Positions 54,007 through 61,663 of a DNA stretch of 64,000 nt are shown here, piece by piece (position 1 is the stretch's first letter; each line of letters opens with the position of its first letter). A program made the position numbers and the translations under genes. Source of the stretch: Actinotalea solisilvae (GTDB lineage: Bacteria; Actinomycetota; Actinomycetes; Actinomycetales; Cellulomonadaceae); assembly GCF_016464425.1 (NCBI RefSeq), contig NZ_JADDKQ010000020.1, positions 104,470 to 168,469 of the forward strand. Direction: 5' to 3'. Under the pieces are notes generated by a model, which did not search any database, had not been told where the DNA came from, and saw nothing but the letters and a program-made list of their open reading frames with translations.

Positions 54007-55640
54007 CGTCCCCGCCCCCCGTCCTGCCCCCGCCCGACGACGGCGCCGGCCTGCCCGCGGGCGTCCGGGTGACCGGCGGCGCGGGCGGGACCGCGGCGCA
54101 CCTCGAGGACCTCACCGCCGCCGCGGCGGCCCTGGACCGCGCGGCCGACGCGCTCGACGACGCCGCGCGCGAGGTGCTCGTGCTGCGTGACGCCGTGGAG
54201 GACGCCGCGGCGTGGTCGCCCGTCACGGCGCCCGGCGCCCGCGCGGCCCTCGCGCCGCTGCTCTCGTCGTGGGCGTCCCCCCGCGTCGTCGCCGCGCACC
54301 TGCGGGACCTGGCGGCGCGGGTGCGGGCGTCCGCCGAGCTCTACGCCGCCACGGACGCCGCCGTCGCGGCCGGGGTCGGCAGCGCGGTCCGCACCACGGG
54401 TGTCGTGCTCGGCGGCGCGCTCGGCGAGGCCGGGCCGCTGGGCTGGGCCGTCGCGGGGGCGCTCGGGCTGGCGGCGGCGGGTCAGGCGGTCGTGCTCACG
54501 ATCGGAGGCGCGGTGGTGCGGGCGGTGCCGTCGCCCGCCGGGCTGGTGCTGGGCCGCCTCGGCACCGCCGACGCCCGGGCCGCGGCCGGGCCGCTCGGGA
54601 TGCTGGCTCGCGGCGGGGCGAGCGTCGGGCTGGTGGGGGGAGGTCCGGGCTGGCCGGACCCGCGTGCCGTCCAGCTCCTCACGCCGGGCGTCGCGGCACT
54701 GCTGCGCAGCTCCGCCCCGGGTCTCCAGGCGTACGTCGCGGACCCGGTGCCCGGGGCGGCGCGCACGCTGCGGACCGGCTCCTCGCTCCTCACGGCGCTC
54801 GTGGGCGCGCCGCGTCCGGGGCTCGTCGTCGCCCCCCTCGTCCGCGCGGACGCCCCGCGCGGACCGGGCACGGACCCGCCACGCCCGGCGTCGAGCGCGG
54901 ACCTGCTGCGCCAGGTGCACGCGCTCTACCCGCACCCGGACGACGACCCGCGCCTCGGCACGGGCGGTGTCCCGGGCACGGTCGGGGTCCAGCAGCTCGA
55001 CCACGCCGACGGCTCGCGGACGTGGGTGGTCGCCGTGCCGGGCACCGAGGAGTGGTCGCCCGTGGCGGGCCCGAACCCGTTCGACCTCACGTCGAACTTC
55101 GACCTGGTGGGCGGGACCGGGGGCGACGCGCTGCGCACCGTCGTCGAGGCGATGGACCAGGCGGGCGTCGAGGCGGGTGAGCCCGTCGTCCTCGCGGGGC
55201 ACAGCCAGGGCGGCATCGTCGCGGCGACGATCGCGGCGGACCCGGACCTCGCGGAGCGCTTCACGGTCGCCGCGGTGGTCACCGCCGGGACACCCGCGAG
55301 CGGCATCGACCTGCCGCCCGGCGTCCCCGCGCTCCACCTCGAGCACGCGCCCGACTACGTCCCGACGCTCGACGGCGCCGCGACGGCCGCGACGCCGGAC
55401 CGCACGACGGTGCTTGTCGACCTCGCGCGGTCACCGGACCCGCGTGACCAGGCCGCGGCCGCGAGCCCCGTGAGCGCGCACGGCGTCGACGCCTACGCGC
55501 GCACGGCCGACCGGCTGACGGGCGTCGGCGACCCGTCGGTCGACGCGTTCGAGGCCACTCTCGGCCGCCTCCTCGGCGACGACGCGACCACGGTGACGTC
55601 CCGGCGCTACGTCGGGGTGCGCGTCCCGGCCGCGTCATGA
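54003..55640 (+). CDS. Helical-domain/lipase-like protein, putative type VII substrate
   Basis: A 545-residue protein. Residues about 30-200 are Ala-rich helices (LTAAAAALDRAADALDDAA; WASPRVVAAHLRDLAARVRA), with a hydrophobic segment near residues 135-180. Residues about 300-500 are an alpha/beta-hydrolase of the lipase-3 type: WVVAVPGTEEWSP, the nucleophile elbow in LAGHSQGGIVAATIA, an Asp candidate in LEHAPDYVPTLDG and a His candidate in SPVSAHGVDAYA. It probably hydrolyses an ester or lipid. The upstream WXG-like gene overlaps it by 4 nt. No signal peptide is seen, consistent with leaderless secretion. Confidence 0.72.
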   Translation: MTSPPPVLPPPDDGAGLPAGVRVTGGAGGTAAHLEDLTAAAAALDRAADALDDAAREVLVLRDAVEDAAAWSPVTAPGARAALAPLLSSWASPRVVAAHLRDLAARVRASAELYAATDAAVAAGVGSAVRTTGVVLGGALGEAGPLGWAVAGALGLAAAGQAVVLTIGGAVVRAVPSPAGLVLGRLGTADARAAAGPLGMLARGGASVGLVGGGPGWPDPRAVQLLTPGVAALLRSSAPGLQAYVADPVPGAARTLRTGSSLLTALVGAPRPGLVVAPLVRADAPRGPGTDPPRPASSADLLRQVHALYPHPDDDPRLGTGGVPGTVGVQQLDHADGSRTWVVAVPGTEEWSPVAGPNPFDLTSNFDLVGGTGGDALRTVVEAMDQAGVEAGEPVVLAGHSQGGIVAATIAADPDLAERFTVAAVVTAGTPASGIDLPPGVPALHLEHAPDYVPTLDGAATAATPDRTTVLVDLARSPDPRDQAAAASPVSAHGVDAYARTADRLTGVGDPSVDAFEATLGRLLGDDATTVTSRRYVGVRVPAAS

Positions 55641-55699
55641 CCGGTCGCACGACGCGTCACGCGCACGGCGGGCGGCCGTGGCTCGCCGCCCCGGGTCGG

Positions 55700-56101
55700 T
55701 CAGTCGCGGTCCTTCTTGCGCGCGCCCGGGATGACGACGCTGAGCAGGAAGCTGACGATCGAGATGATGAGCGCGCCCAGCACGGCCGTGCCGAAGTCGT
55801 CGATGCGCAGCCCGTAGTCGGTCCGCTCCGAGAGCCAGCCGGTGAGCATGAGCATGAGGGCGTTGACGACGAGCGTGAACAGGCCGAGCGTGAGGATGTA
55901 GAGCGGGAACGAGATCGCCTTGACGATCGGCTTGACGATCGCGTTGACCAGGCCGAAGACCAGCCCCACGGCCAGCAGCACGAGGACCGTCGACGTCGCG
56001 CCCTCGTCGCTCACCACGTCGAGCCCGTCGAGGACCTGGGTCGCGAGCCAGATCGCGGCCGCGTTGATGATGACGCGCAGCAGGAAGCTCATGGTCGCCA
56101 T
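55700..56101 (-). CDS. Four-TM holin-superfamily-IV membrane protein
   Basis: A 133-residue protein with four hydrophobic helices (LLRVIINAAAIWLATQVL; VLVLLAVGLVFGLVNAIV; LYILTLGLFTLVVNALMLML; VLGALIISIVSFLLSVVI). It matches the phage-holin-4_2 family, which is common in chromosomes and not a sign of a prophage. Role unknown, perhaps in envelope or lysis control. ATG at 56101. Confidence 0.9.
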   Translation of the reverse strand: MATMSFLLRVIINAAAIWLATQVLDGLDVVSDEGATSTVLVLLAVGLVFGLVNAIVKPIVKAISFPLYILTLGLFTLVVNALMLMLTGWLSERTDYGLRIDDFGTAVLGALIISIVSFLLSVVIPGARKKDRD

Positions 56102-56198
56102 GCTTCCACCTCGGCCCGCCCGGCGGCAGGCGTCCGGGGGACCGCCCCGTCACGGGGCCCGTCGTTCGGCGTGCTGTGCTCTTTGACATGCTGTGCCG

Positions 56199-57287
56199 GT
56201 GACCACCTCGCCCGGCCCCCGCGCCGTCGTGCAGCGCATCCCCGCCTACGTGCCCGGCGCCCGCGCCGCGGTCGACCAGCGCGCGTTCAAGCTGTCGTCG
56301 AACGAGAACCCGTTCCCGCCGCTCGACTCCGTGCGGGACGAGGTCGCCCGGGCCGCCTCGCTGCTCAACCGGTACCCGGACATGTTCGCGACCGAGCTCG
56401 GCGAGGCGCTCGCGGCGCGCCACGGGGTGGACCCGGCGGGGGTCGTCGCGGGCTGCGGCTCGGTCGCCGTGCTCGGCCACGTGCTCCAGGCGTTCTGCGA
56501 CGCGGGCGACGAGGTCGTCCACGCGTGGCGCTCGTTCGAGGCCTACCCGATCCTCGTGGGCCTCCAGGGCGCCGTCGGCGTCGAGGTGCCGCTCGCCGCC
56601 GACGGCCGGCACGACCTGCGCGCCATGGCCGCCGCGGTGACCGAGCGCACGCGCGTCCTGCTCGTGTGCTCGCCCAACAACCCCACCGGGCCGGCCGTGC
56701 ACCACGCCGAGCTCGTCGAGCTGCTCGCCGCGGTGCCGGACCGCGTCCTCGTCGTGCTCGACGAGGCCTACGTCGAGTTCGTCCGGCACGACGACGCCGT
56801 GCGCTCGCGCGAGCTCCTCGCGGCCCACCCGAACGTCGTCGTGCTGCGCACGTTCTCCAAGGCGTACGGGCTCGCGGCGCTGCGCGTCGGCTACGCGGTC
56901 GCGACTCCCGACGTCGCCCGCGCGGTGCGGACCGCGTCGACGCCCTTCGGTGTCAACCACCTCGCCCAGGTGGCCGCGCTCGCGTCGCTGCGCGCGGAGG
57001 ACGAGCTCCTGGAGCGCGTCGACGCCGTCGTCGCGGAGCGCGCGCGCCTCCTCGCGGGCCTTCGTGACCAGGGCTGGTCCGTGCCCGACGCCCAGGGCAA
57101 CTTCGTCTGGCTCCCCGCGGGCCCGCGCACGGTGGACCTCGCGGCCGACGCCGTCGCGCACGGGGTGCTGGTCCGCCCGTTCGCCGGCGAGGGCCTGCGC
57201 ATCACCGTCGGCGACGCCGCGGCGAACGACCGCGTGCTCGAGCTCGCGCACGGCTGGGTGACGCGGGACGGCAGCGCGCAGGGCTGA
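56199..57287 (+). CDS. hisC: HisC-type aminotransferase (histidinol-phosphate or aromatic amino acid)
   Basis: A 362-residue class II PLP aminotransferase. Its blocks are FKLSSNENPFPPLDSV, LLVCSPNNPTGPAVHH, VVLDEAYVEFVRH and the PLP Lys in VLRTFSKAYGLAALRVGYA. It either transaminates imidazole acetol phosphate in histidine synthesis or phenylpyruvate-type acids; actinobacterial paralogues of both kinds look alike. No his operon adjoins, which slightly favours the aromatic role. GTG at 56199 lies 6 nt after CATGCT; GTG at 56193 would add two residues. Confidence 0.88.
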   Translation: MTTSPGPRAVVQRIPAYVPGARAAVDQRAFKLSSNENPFPPLDSVRDEVARAASLLNRYPDMFATELGEALAARHGVDPAGVVAGCGSVAVLGHVLQAFCDAGDEVVHAWRSFEAYPILVGLQGAVGVEVPLAADGRHDLRAMAAAVTERTRVLLVCSPNNPTGPAVHHAELVELLAAVPDRVLVVLDEAYVEFVRHDDAVRSRELLAAHPNVVVLRTFSKAYGLAALRVGYAVATPDVARAVRTASTPFGVNHLAQVAALASLRAEDELLERVDAVVAERARLLAGLRDQGWSVPDAQGNFVWLPAGPRTVDLAADAVAHGVLVRPFAGEGLRITVGDAAANDRVLELAHGWVTRDGSAQG

Positions 57288-57411
57288 GCGCTCGGGACCG
57301 GCGTCCACCCGCCCCGGCCCGCCCGTCCCGCCGCGGACCGGCTCCGCGAGGCGCCGGTCTCGGTCTGCGAGACCCAGGCGGCGCGGCCGCCGCACGGGCC
57401 GCTCGGGCGAC

Positions 57412-57417
57412 TAGGTT
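57412..57417 (+). promoter_or_regulatory. Probable -10 of a leaderless transcript
   Basis: TAGGTT ends 7 nt before GTG at 57425, the spacing seen at several other genes here whose first codon appears to be the transcription start. No clear -35 is visible. Confidence 0.5.
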
Positions 57418-57424
57418 CGTGCGC

Positions 57425-57502
57425 GTGAGCATCACGCAGGGATCCCGGCCCGAGGCGACGTCGTCGCCGCGCGCCTGTCGCCCCTGCCGAATGCCCTGCT
57501 GA
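57425..57502 (+). CDS. Leaderless 25-codon ORF with Cys-rich end, putative regulatory leader peptide
   Basis: GTG at 57425 opens a 25-residue peptide: VSITQGSRPEATSSPRA followed by C-R-P-C-R-M-P-C and TGA. The Cys codons are TGT, TGC and TGC. Cys-rich leaderless short ORFs act as cysteine-responsive attenuators in mycobacteria, and this has the same plan: a TANNNT box 7 nt upstream, no ribosome-binding site, and about 229 nt of leader before the next gene. The leader can fold, for example CGGGCGGGT near 57626 with ACCCGTCCGG. Arg or Pro could equally be the sensed residue. It might instead be a peptide in its own right. No homologue known to me. Confidence 0.5.
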   Translation: MSITQGSRPEATSSPRACRPCRMPC

Positions 57503-57731
57503 GTCCCCACGGACTCCGCCGCGCGCGCCCCCGGCCCGCGCCGGCCCCCTCTCCGCCCGCCCGCCGCGGCTGACCGCCGTCGTGCCGGCACGGGCCGCCG
57601 TCTGCCACGGCGCGTCCATCCGGGCGGGTCCGGACCACCCGTCCGGGCCGGCCCGCGGCGTCACCACCGCCGCGCACCCGACCAGCACGCCCTCAGGCGC
57701 CTCCATCGCGCGCCCCTGACCAGGGAGAACC

Positions 57732-58487
57732 ATGACCACCCTCGACACCCGGACCGACCGCCGGACGCCCCTCGAGCCCGTCGAGCTCGACCCCGCCGCG
57801 CTCGGCCTCCCGGCGAGCAACGCCCACCTCATCCCGCCGCTGCCCGCCCACTGGGCCGGCCTCGACCTGCGGGAGATCCTCAGCCGTCCCGCCGCGTTCC
57901 TCTCGGTGAGCCAGTCCAACTCGCTCTACCGCCCGGGCGGCGTCCAGTACGCCGAGGGCCACGCGTTCCGGGGCAGCCTCCCGGCCACCGTGCGCGCCGT
58001 CCAGGCCGCCCGCCGGGCCCCGAACTTCGTCTCCTTCAACTGGATCGGCTACTCGGTCTTCCGCCAGGACTACCCGCAGTCCGTGCTCGACCGCGCGCAG
58101 TACGACTCCTGGACCGGGTCGATCGACGCGACGCCCGAGCAGATCGCCTGGGACGACGCCCTCGTCGACGAGCTGCGCGACCTCGTCGAGCCCGGCGACA
58201 ACGAGCTCTACGAGAAGGCCCTGCAGACGGCGTTCGTCGGCACGGACCTCCCGCTCGAGCTGGCCCGCAAGCGGGTCGAGGTCGTCGTCATCACCGGCAT
58301 CCACCTGGACTGGTGCATCGAGGGCAACGCGCGTGCGGCGCGCGACCACGGCCTGCTGCCGATCGTCATCGGCGACGCGACCGGGGCCCAGCGGCCCGAC
58401 CAGGAGGCCGCGGCGTTCGAGCGCATCACCAACTTCTTCGCGCCCGTCCTCTCGTCGGAGACGTTCGAGTCGTTGGTGACCCGCTGA
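57732..58487 (+). CDS. Isochorismatase-fold hydrolase-like protein lacking the usual catalytic Asp
   Basis: A 251-residue protein of the isochorismatase/cysteine-hydrolase superfamily, whose members cleave amides, ureas or vinyl ethers with an Asp-Lys-Cys triad. The Lys is in LYEKALQTAFVGTDLPLEL and the Cys in VVITGIHLDWCIEGNARAA. The strand that should carry the Asp (usually VIDMQND) reads FLSVSQSNSLYRPG, so Ser seems to replace it. Either the triad is changed or the chemistry differs. ATG at 57732 follows AGGGAGA. The next gene overlaps its stop and encodes an AmiS/UreI-like channel, suggesting an amide or urea-like substrate. Confidence 0.82.
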   Translation: MTTLDTRTDRRTPLEPVELDPAALGLPASNAHLIPPLPAHWAGLDLREILSRPAAFLSVSQSNSLYRPGGVQYAEGHAFRGSLPATVRAVQAARRAPNFVSFNWIGYSVFRQDYPQSVLDRAQYDSWTGSIDATPEQIAWDDALVDELRDLVEPGDNELYEKALQTAFVGTDLPLELARKRVEVVVITGIHLDWCIEGNARAARDHGLLPIVIGDATGAQRPDQEAAAFERITNFFAPVLSSETFESLVTR

Positions 58488-59140
58488 TGGGGAACGTCGG
58501 CCTCCTCCTCGTCGGCGTGGTGCTCTTCGTCAACGGCCTGTCGACGCTCGGCGTCGTGCCCGCGCGCAGCGCCGCGCCGCTGAACTTCTTCGTCGGGACC
58601 GCGCAGGTCGTGCTGCCGACGCTCGTGCTCGTGCTCCACGGCACCGAGCCCGGCGTGCTCCAGGCGACGTGGCCGAGCTACCTGTTCGGCATCACGTACC
58701 TGTGGTTCGGCTTCCAGACCGTGCACCGGATCGAGCCCCAGGGCTTCGGCTGGTACAGCCTGTTCGTCGCCGGCATCGCGGCCTACTACGCCGTGACGTC
58801 GATCGCGACCGACCCCGTGTTCGCGGTCATCTGGGCGACGTGGGCGAGCATGTGGGCGCTCTTCTTCGTGCTCCTCGGCCTCGGGCGCACGCACGTCGGC
58901 GGGCTGGACCTGGGCCGGTTCACCGGGTGGTTCCTCGTGCTCCTCGGCATCCCGACCTGCACGGTGCCGGCGCTCTTCCTCCTCGAGGGCCGCTGGACGA
59001 CGAGCCCGGTCGCGGGTCTGGCCGCGCTCGCGGCCCTCGCGCTCGCGACGGTGGCCTCGGCCGCCCTGGCCCGCCGCGCCACCCGGCCCACGACCCCGCC
59101 GGCGGTGCCGACCGAGGCCCTCGCCAGCACCCCCGCCTGA
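58487..59140 (+). CDS. AmiS/UreI-family amide/urea channel
   Basis: A 217-residue protein with six to seven membrane helices. The start GNVGLLLVGVVLFVNGLSTL, the loop APLNFFVGTAQVVLPTL, YLFGITYLWFGFQTVHRI and GFGWYSLFVAGIAAYYAV match AmiS/UreI channels, which pass urea or short amides. A 25-residue Thr/Pro/Ala tail follows. ATG at 58487 overlaps the preceding stop by one nucleotide, so the two products probably act on the same compound. No urease genes are present. Confidence 0.88.
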   Translation: MGNVGLLLVGVVLFVNGLSTLGVVPARSAAPLNFFVGTAQVVLPTLVLVLHGTEPGVLQATWPSYLFGITYLWFGFQTVHRIEPQGFGWYSLFVAGIAAYYAVTSIATDPVFAVIWATWASMWALFFVLLGLGRTHVGGLDLGRFTGWFLVLLGIPTCTVPALFLLEGRWTTSPVAGLAALAALALATVASAALARRATRPTTPPAVPTEALASTPA

Positions 59141-59152
59141 CCCACGGCCCGC

Positions 59153-59190
59153 ACCACCCGGCCACCCGGCCACCCGGCCATCCGGCCACC
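59153..59190 (+). repeat. 8-bp tandem repeat
   Basis: About four copies of CCACCCGG-like units directly after the AmiS/UreI-like gene, one with a T for C change. Noncoding. Confidence 0.6.
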
Positions 59191-59205
59191 ACGCACCCTC
59201 ACCAC

Positions 59206-59277
59206 GCCGAGGTCGCTGGTTCGCGCCGAGGTCGCTGGTTCGAACCAGCGACCTCGAGCCGAACCAGCGACCTCGGC
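59206..59277. repeat. 72-nt interspersed double palindrome, full copy 2
   Basis: Outer arms GCCGAGGTCGCTGGTTC (59206-59222) and GAACCAGCGACCTCGGC (59261-59277) are identical to the copy at 41290. The inner pair GAGGTCGCTGGTTC and GAACCAGCGACCTC is perfect here and meets at a TTCGAA centre. It follows the AmiS/UreI-like gene by 65 nt and may terminate that operon before the dehydrogenase operon. Confidence 0.88.
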
Positions 59278-59389
59278 GGCGGCGATGGTGCGGGGCGGGG
59301 GGCCGTTCGTCCCGGGTGGGCGCGTGACGACGTGTTGGAGAGTCGGTACAAAGGGGAGTCCGACGTCGTTGTCGGGCCCGGACAGCGCC

Positions 59390-59424
59390 AACCTACGGTG
59401 GCGTAGCCTACGCTGACGTAGGTT
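59390..59424. promoter_or_regulatory. Tandem dyad operator of the 2-oxoacid dehydrogenase operon
   Basis: CCTACGGTGGCGTAG (59392-59406) is directly followed by CCTACGCTGACGTAG (59407-59421). Each unit is a CTACG-N4-CGTAG dyad, and AACC and GGTT close the outer ends. TACGGT or TACGCT inside could act as -10. The site is 31 nt before the E1alpha start. A TetR-type repressor is a reasonable guess, but no regulator gene is nearby. Confidence 0.65.
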
Positions 59425-59454
59425 AGCCCTGGCCGTCACCCGGAAGGACCCTGC

Positions 59455-60570
59455 GTGAACGAGCCCGACATGATCCAGCTGCTCACCCCGACCGGGGAGC
59501 GCCTGGAGCATCCCGAGTACAGCCCACGCATCGCCCATCTCGACCCGGAGGCCCTGCGTGGGCTGTACCGGGACATGGTCATGGTGCGGCGCTTCGACTC
59601 CGAGTCGACAGCGCTCCAGCGTCAGGGCGAGCTCGGCCTCTTCCCGCCCGCGCTCGGCCAGGAGGCCGCGCAGGTCGGCTCGGGCCGCGCGCTCGCGCCG
59701 CAGGACTACGCGTTCCCGTCCTACCGCGAGCACGGCGTCGCCCACACCCGCGGGGTCGACCTCGTCGACATCCTGCGCCAGTTCCGCGGCATCGACCACG
59801 GCGGGTGGGACACCGAGGCCCACAACTTCCACCTGTACACCCTGGTCATCGGTTCACACACGCTGCACGCGACCGGGTACGCGATGGGCATCCAGCGCGA
59901 CGGCGCCGTCGGCACCGGCGACCCGACGCGCGACGCCGCCGTCGTCGCCTACTTCGGCGACGGGGCCACGAGCCAGGGCGACACCAACGAGGCGTTCGTC
60001 TTCGCGGCGGTGAACAACGCGCCGCTCGTGCTCTTCTGCCAGAACAACCAGTGGGCCATCTCCGAGTCCACCGAGAAGCAGTCCCGTGTGCCGATCGTCG
60101 AGCGCGGCCGGGGCTTCGGCGTGCCGAGCGTCCGCGTCGACGGCAACGACGTCCTCGCCTGCTACGCGGTCACGGCCGAGGCGCTCGAGCGTGCGCACTC
60201 GGGCAACGGCCCCACCTTCATCGAGGCGTACACGTACCGCATGGGCGCGCACACGACGTCGGACGACCCGACGCGGTACCGCTCGTCCGCCGAGGAGGAG
60301 GCGTGGCGCCGCCGCGACCCGATCGACCGGCTCCGCCTCCACCTCGAGGCGATCGGCGAGCTCGACGCCGTCTTCCTCGCCGAGCTCGACGCGGAGGGCG
60401 AGGCGTTCGGCGAGCGCCTGCGCCGCGAGGTCCGCGCGATGGGCAAGCCGCCGACGTCGACCATGTTCGAGCACGTGTACGCGGGCGCCCACGCCGTGGT
60501 GGACGCCGAGCGCGCCTGGTTCGAGCAGTACGAGGCGTCGTTCGACGTCGCACCGGAGGTCACGCGATGA
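59455..60570 (+). CDS. pdhA: 2-oxoacid dehydrogenase E1 component, alpha subunit
   Basis: A 371-residue thiamine-diphosphate subunit. It has LGLFPPALGQEAAQVGSGRA, FPSYREHGVAHTRGVDL, and the ThDP motif starting YFGDGATSQGDTNEAFVFAA and ending in CQNNQWAIS, then the phosphorylation-loop equivalent YRMGAHTTSDDPTRYR. It works with E1beta to decarboxylate pyruvate or branched-chain 2-oxoacids; sequence alone does not settle which, and bkd naming would also be fair. GTG at 59455 has GAAGGA 8 nt upstream. Preceded by a tandem operator. Confidence 0.93.
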   Translation: MNEPDMIQLLTPTGERLEHPEYSPRIAHLDPEALRGLYRDMVMVRRFDSESTALQRQGELGLFPPALGQEAAQVGSGRALAPQDYAFPSYREHGVAHTRGVDLVDILRQFRGIDHGGWDTEAHNFHLYTLVIGSHTLHATGYAMGIQRDGAVGTGDPTRDAAVVAYFGDGATSQGDTNEAFVFAAVNNAPLVLFCQNNQWAISESTEKQSRVPIVERGRGFGVPSVRVDGNDVLACYAVTAEALERAHSGNGPTFIEAYTYRMGAHTTSDDPTRYRSSAEEEAWRRRDPIDRLRLHLEAIGELDAVFLAELDAEGEAFGERLRREVRAMGKPPTSTMFEHVYAGAHAVVDAERAWFEQYEASFDVAPEVTR

Positions 60571-61574
60571 GCGCCGTCCCCGCCGTCGAGCGCCTGACGC
60601 TCGCCAAGGCCATCAACCTCGGCCTGCGCGCCGCGCTCGAGGAGGACCCCAAGGTCCTGCTCATGGGCGAGGACATCGGCGCCCTGGGCGGCGTCTTCCG
60701 CGTCACCGACGGCCTGCAGAAGGACTTCGGCCCGGACCGCGTCGTCGACACCCCGCTCGCCGAGTCCGGCATCGTCGGCACCGCGATCGGCCTCGCGCTC
60801 CGCGGCTACCGGCCGGTGTGCGAGATCCAGTTCGACGGCTTCATCTTCCCCGCGTTCGACCAGATCACGACGCAGCTCGCCAAGGTCCGCTACCGCTCGC
60901 GCGGCCGGCTGTCGCTCCCCGTCGTCATCCGCGTGCCGTACGGCGGCGGGATCGGCGCGGTCGAGCACCACAGCGAGTCGCCCGAGGTCCTCTTCGCGCA
61001 CACGGCCGGGCTGCGCGTCGTGACGCCGGCGAGCCCCGCGGACGCGTTCACGATGATCCAGGAGGCCATCGCCTCGCCCGACCCCGTGCTCTTCTTCGAG
61101 CCCAAGGGCCGGTACTGGGACAAGGGCGACGTCGACCGCGGCTTCTCCTACGGCTCGGCGACCGGCGAGGGCCTGGACCGGGCGCGCGTCGCGCGCGCCG
61201 GCACCGACCTCACGCTCGTCGCGCACGGACCCACGGTCGCGACCGCGCTCCGCGCCGCCCAGGCCGCCGCGGCGGACGGCACGAGCATCGAGGTCGTCGA
61301 CCTCCGCACGCTCTCGCCGCTCGACACCGCGACCGTCGTCGCGTCCGTGCGCAAGACCGGCCGGTGCGTCGTCGTGCACGAGGCGCCCGTGCTCTACGGG
61401 ACGGGCGGCGAGGTCGCCGCGCGGATCAGCGAGGAGTGCTTCTACTCGCTCGAGGCGCCCGTGCTGCGCGTCGGCGGCTTCCACAGCCCCTACCCCGTCG
61501 CGCGGCTCGAGCACGAGTACCTGCCGAGCCTCGACCGCGTGCTCGACGCCGTGGACCGCGCGCTCGGCCACTGA
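60567..61574 (+). CDS. 2-oxoacid dehydrogenase E1 component, beta subunit
   Basis: A 335-residue transketolase-like subunit. Motifs include LMGEDIGALGGVFRVTDGL, VDTPLAESGIVGTAIGLAL, EIQFDGFIFPAFDQITTQLA, IGAVEHHSESPEVLFAHTAG and RCVVVHEAPVLYGTGGEVAA. Pairs with the alpha subunit upstream, whose stop overlaps its ATG. The E2 gene follows after 89 nt. This three-gene set lacks its own E3 here. Confidence 0.94.
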   Translation: MSAVPAVERLTLAKAINLGLRAALEEDPKVLLMGEDIGALGGVFRVTDGLQKDFGPDRVVDTPLAESGIVGTAIGLALRGYRPVCEIQFDGFIFPAFDQITTQLAKVRYRSRGRLSLPVVIRVPYGGGIGAVEHHSESPEVLFAHTAGLRVVTPASPADAFTMIQEAIASPDPVLFFEPKGRYWDKGDVDRGFSYGSATGEGLDRARVARAGTDLTLVAHGPTVATALRAAQAAAADGTSIEVVDLRTLSPLDTATVVASVRKTGRCVVVHEAPVLYGTGGEVAARISEECFYSLEAPVLRVGGFHSPYPVARLEHEYLPSLDRVLDAVDRALGH

Positions 61575-61663
61575 GCCCGCCGAGCCTCCTCCCGCCCGAG
61601 CCCGCCGGCTGAGACGCTGAGCCGTCCGCGCGGACCGACCGACCCCGACCCCAGGAGCCCCAC

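Noticed and set aside
55700..56101. Holin-like gene as a sign of a prophage
   Set aside because: The four-TM family is common in ordinary actinobacterial chromosomes and no phage genes are nearby.
59236..59256. GGTTCGAACC as a tRNA T-arm
   Set aside because: It is the centre of the 72-nt palindrome; no acceptor, anticodon or D-arm pairing can be drawn around it.
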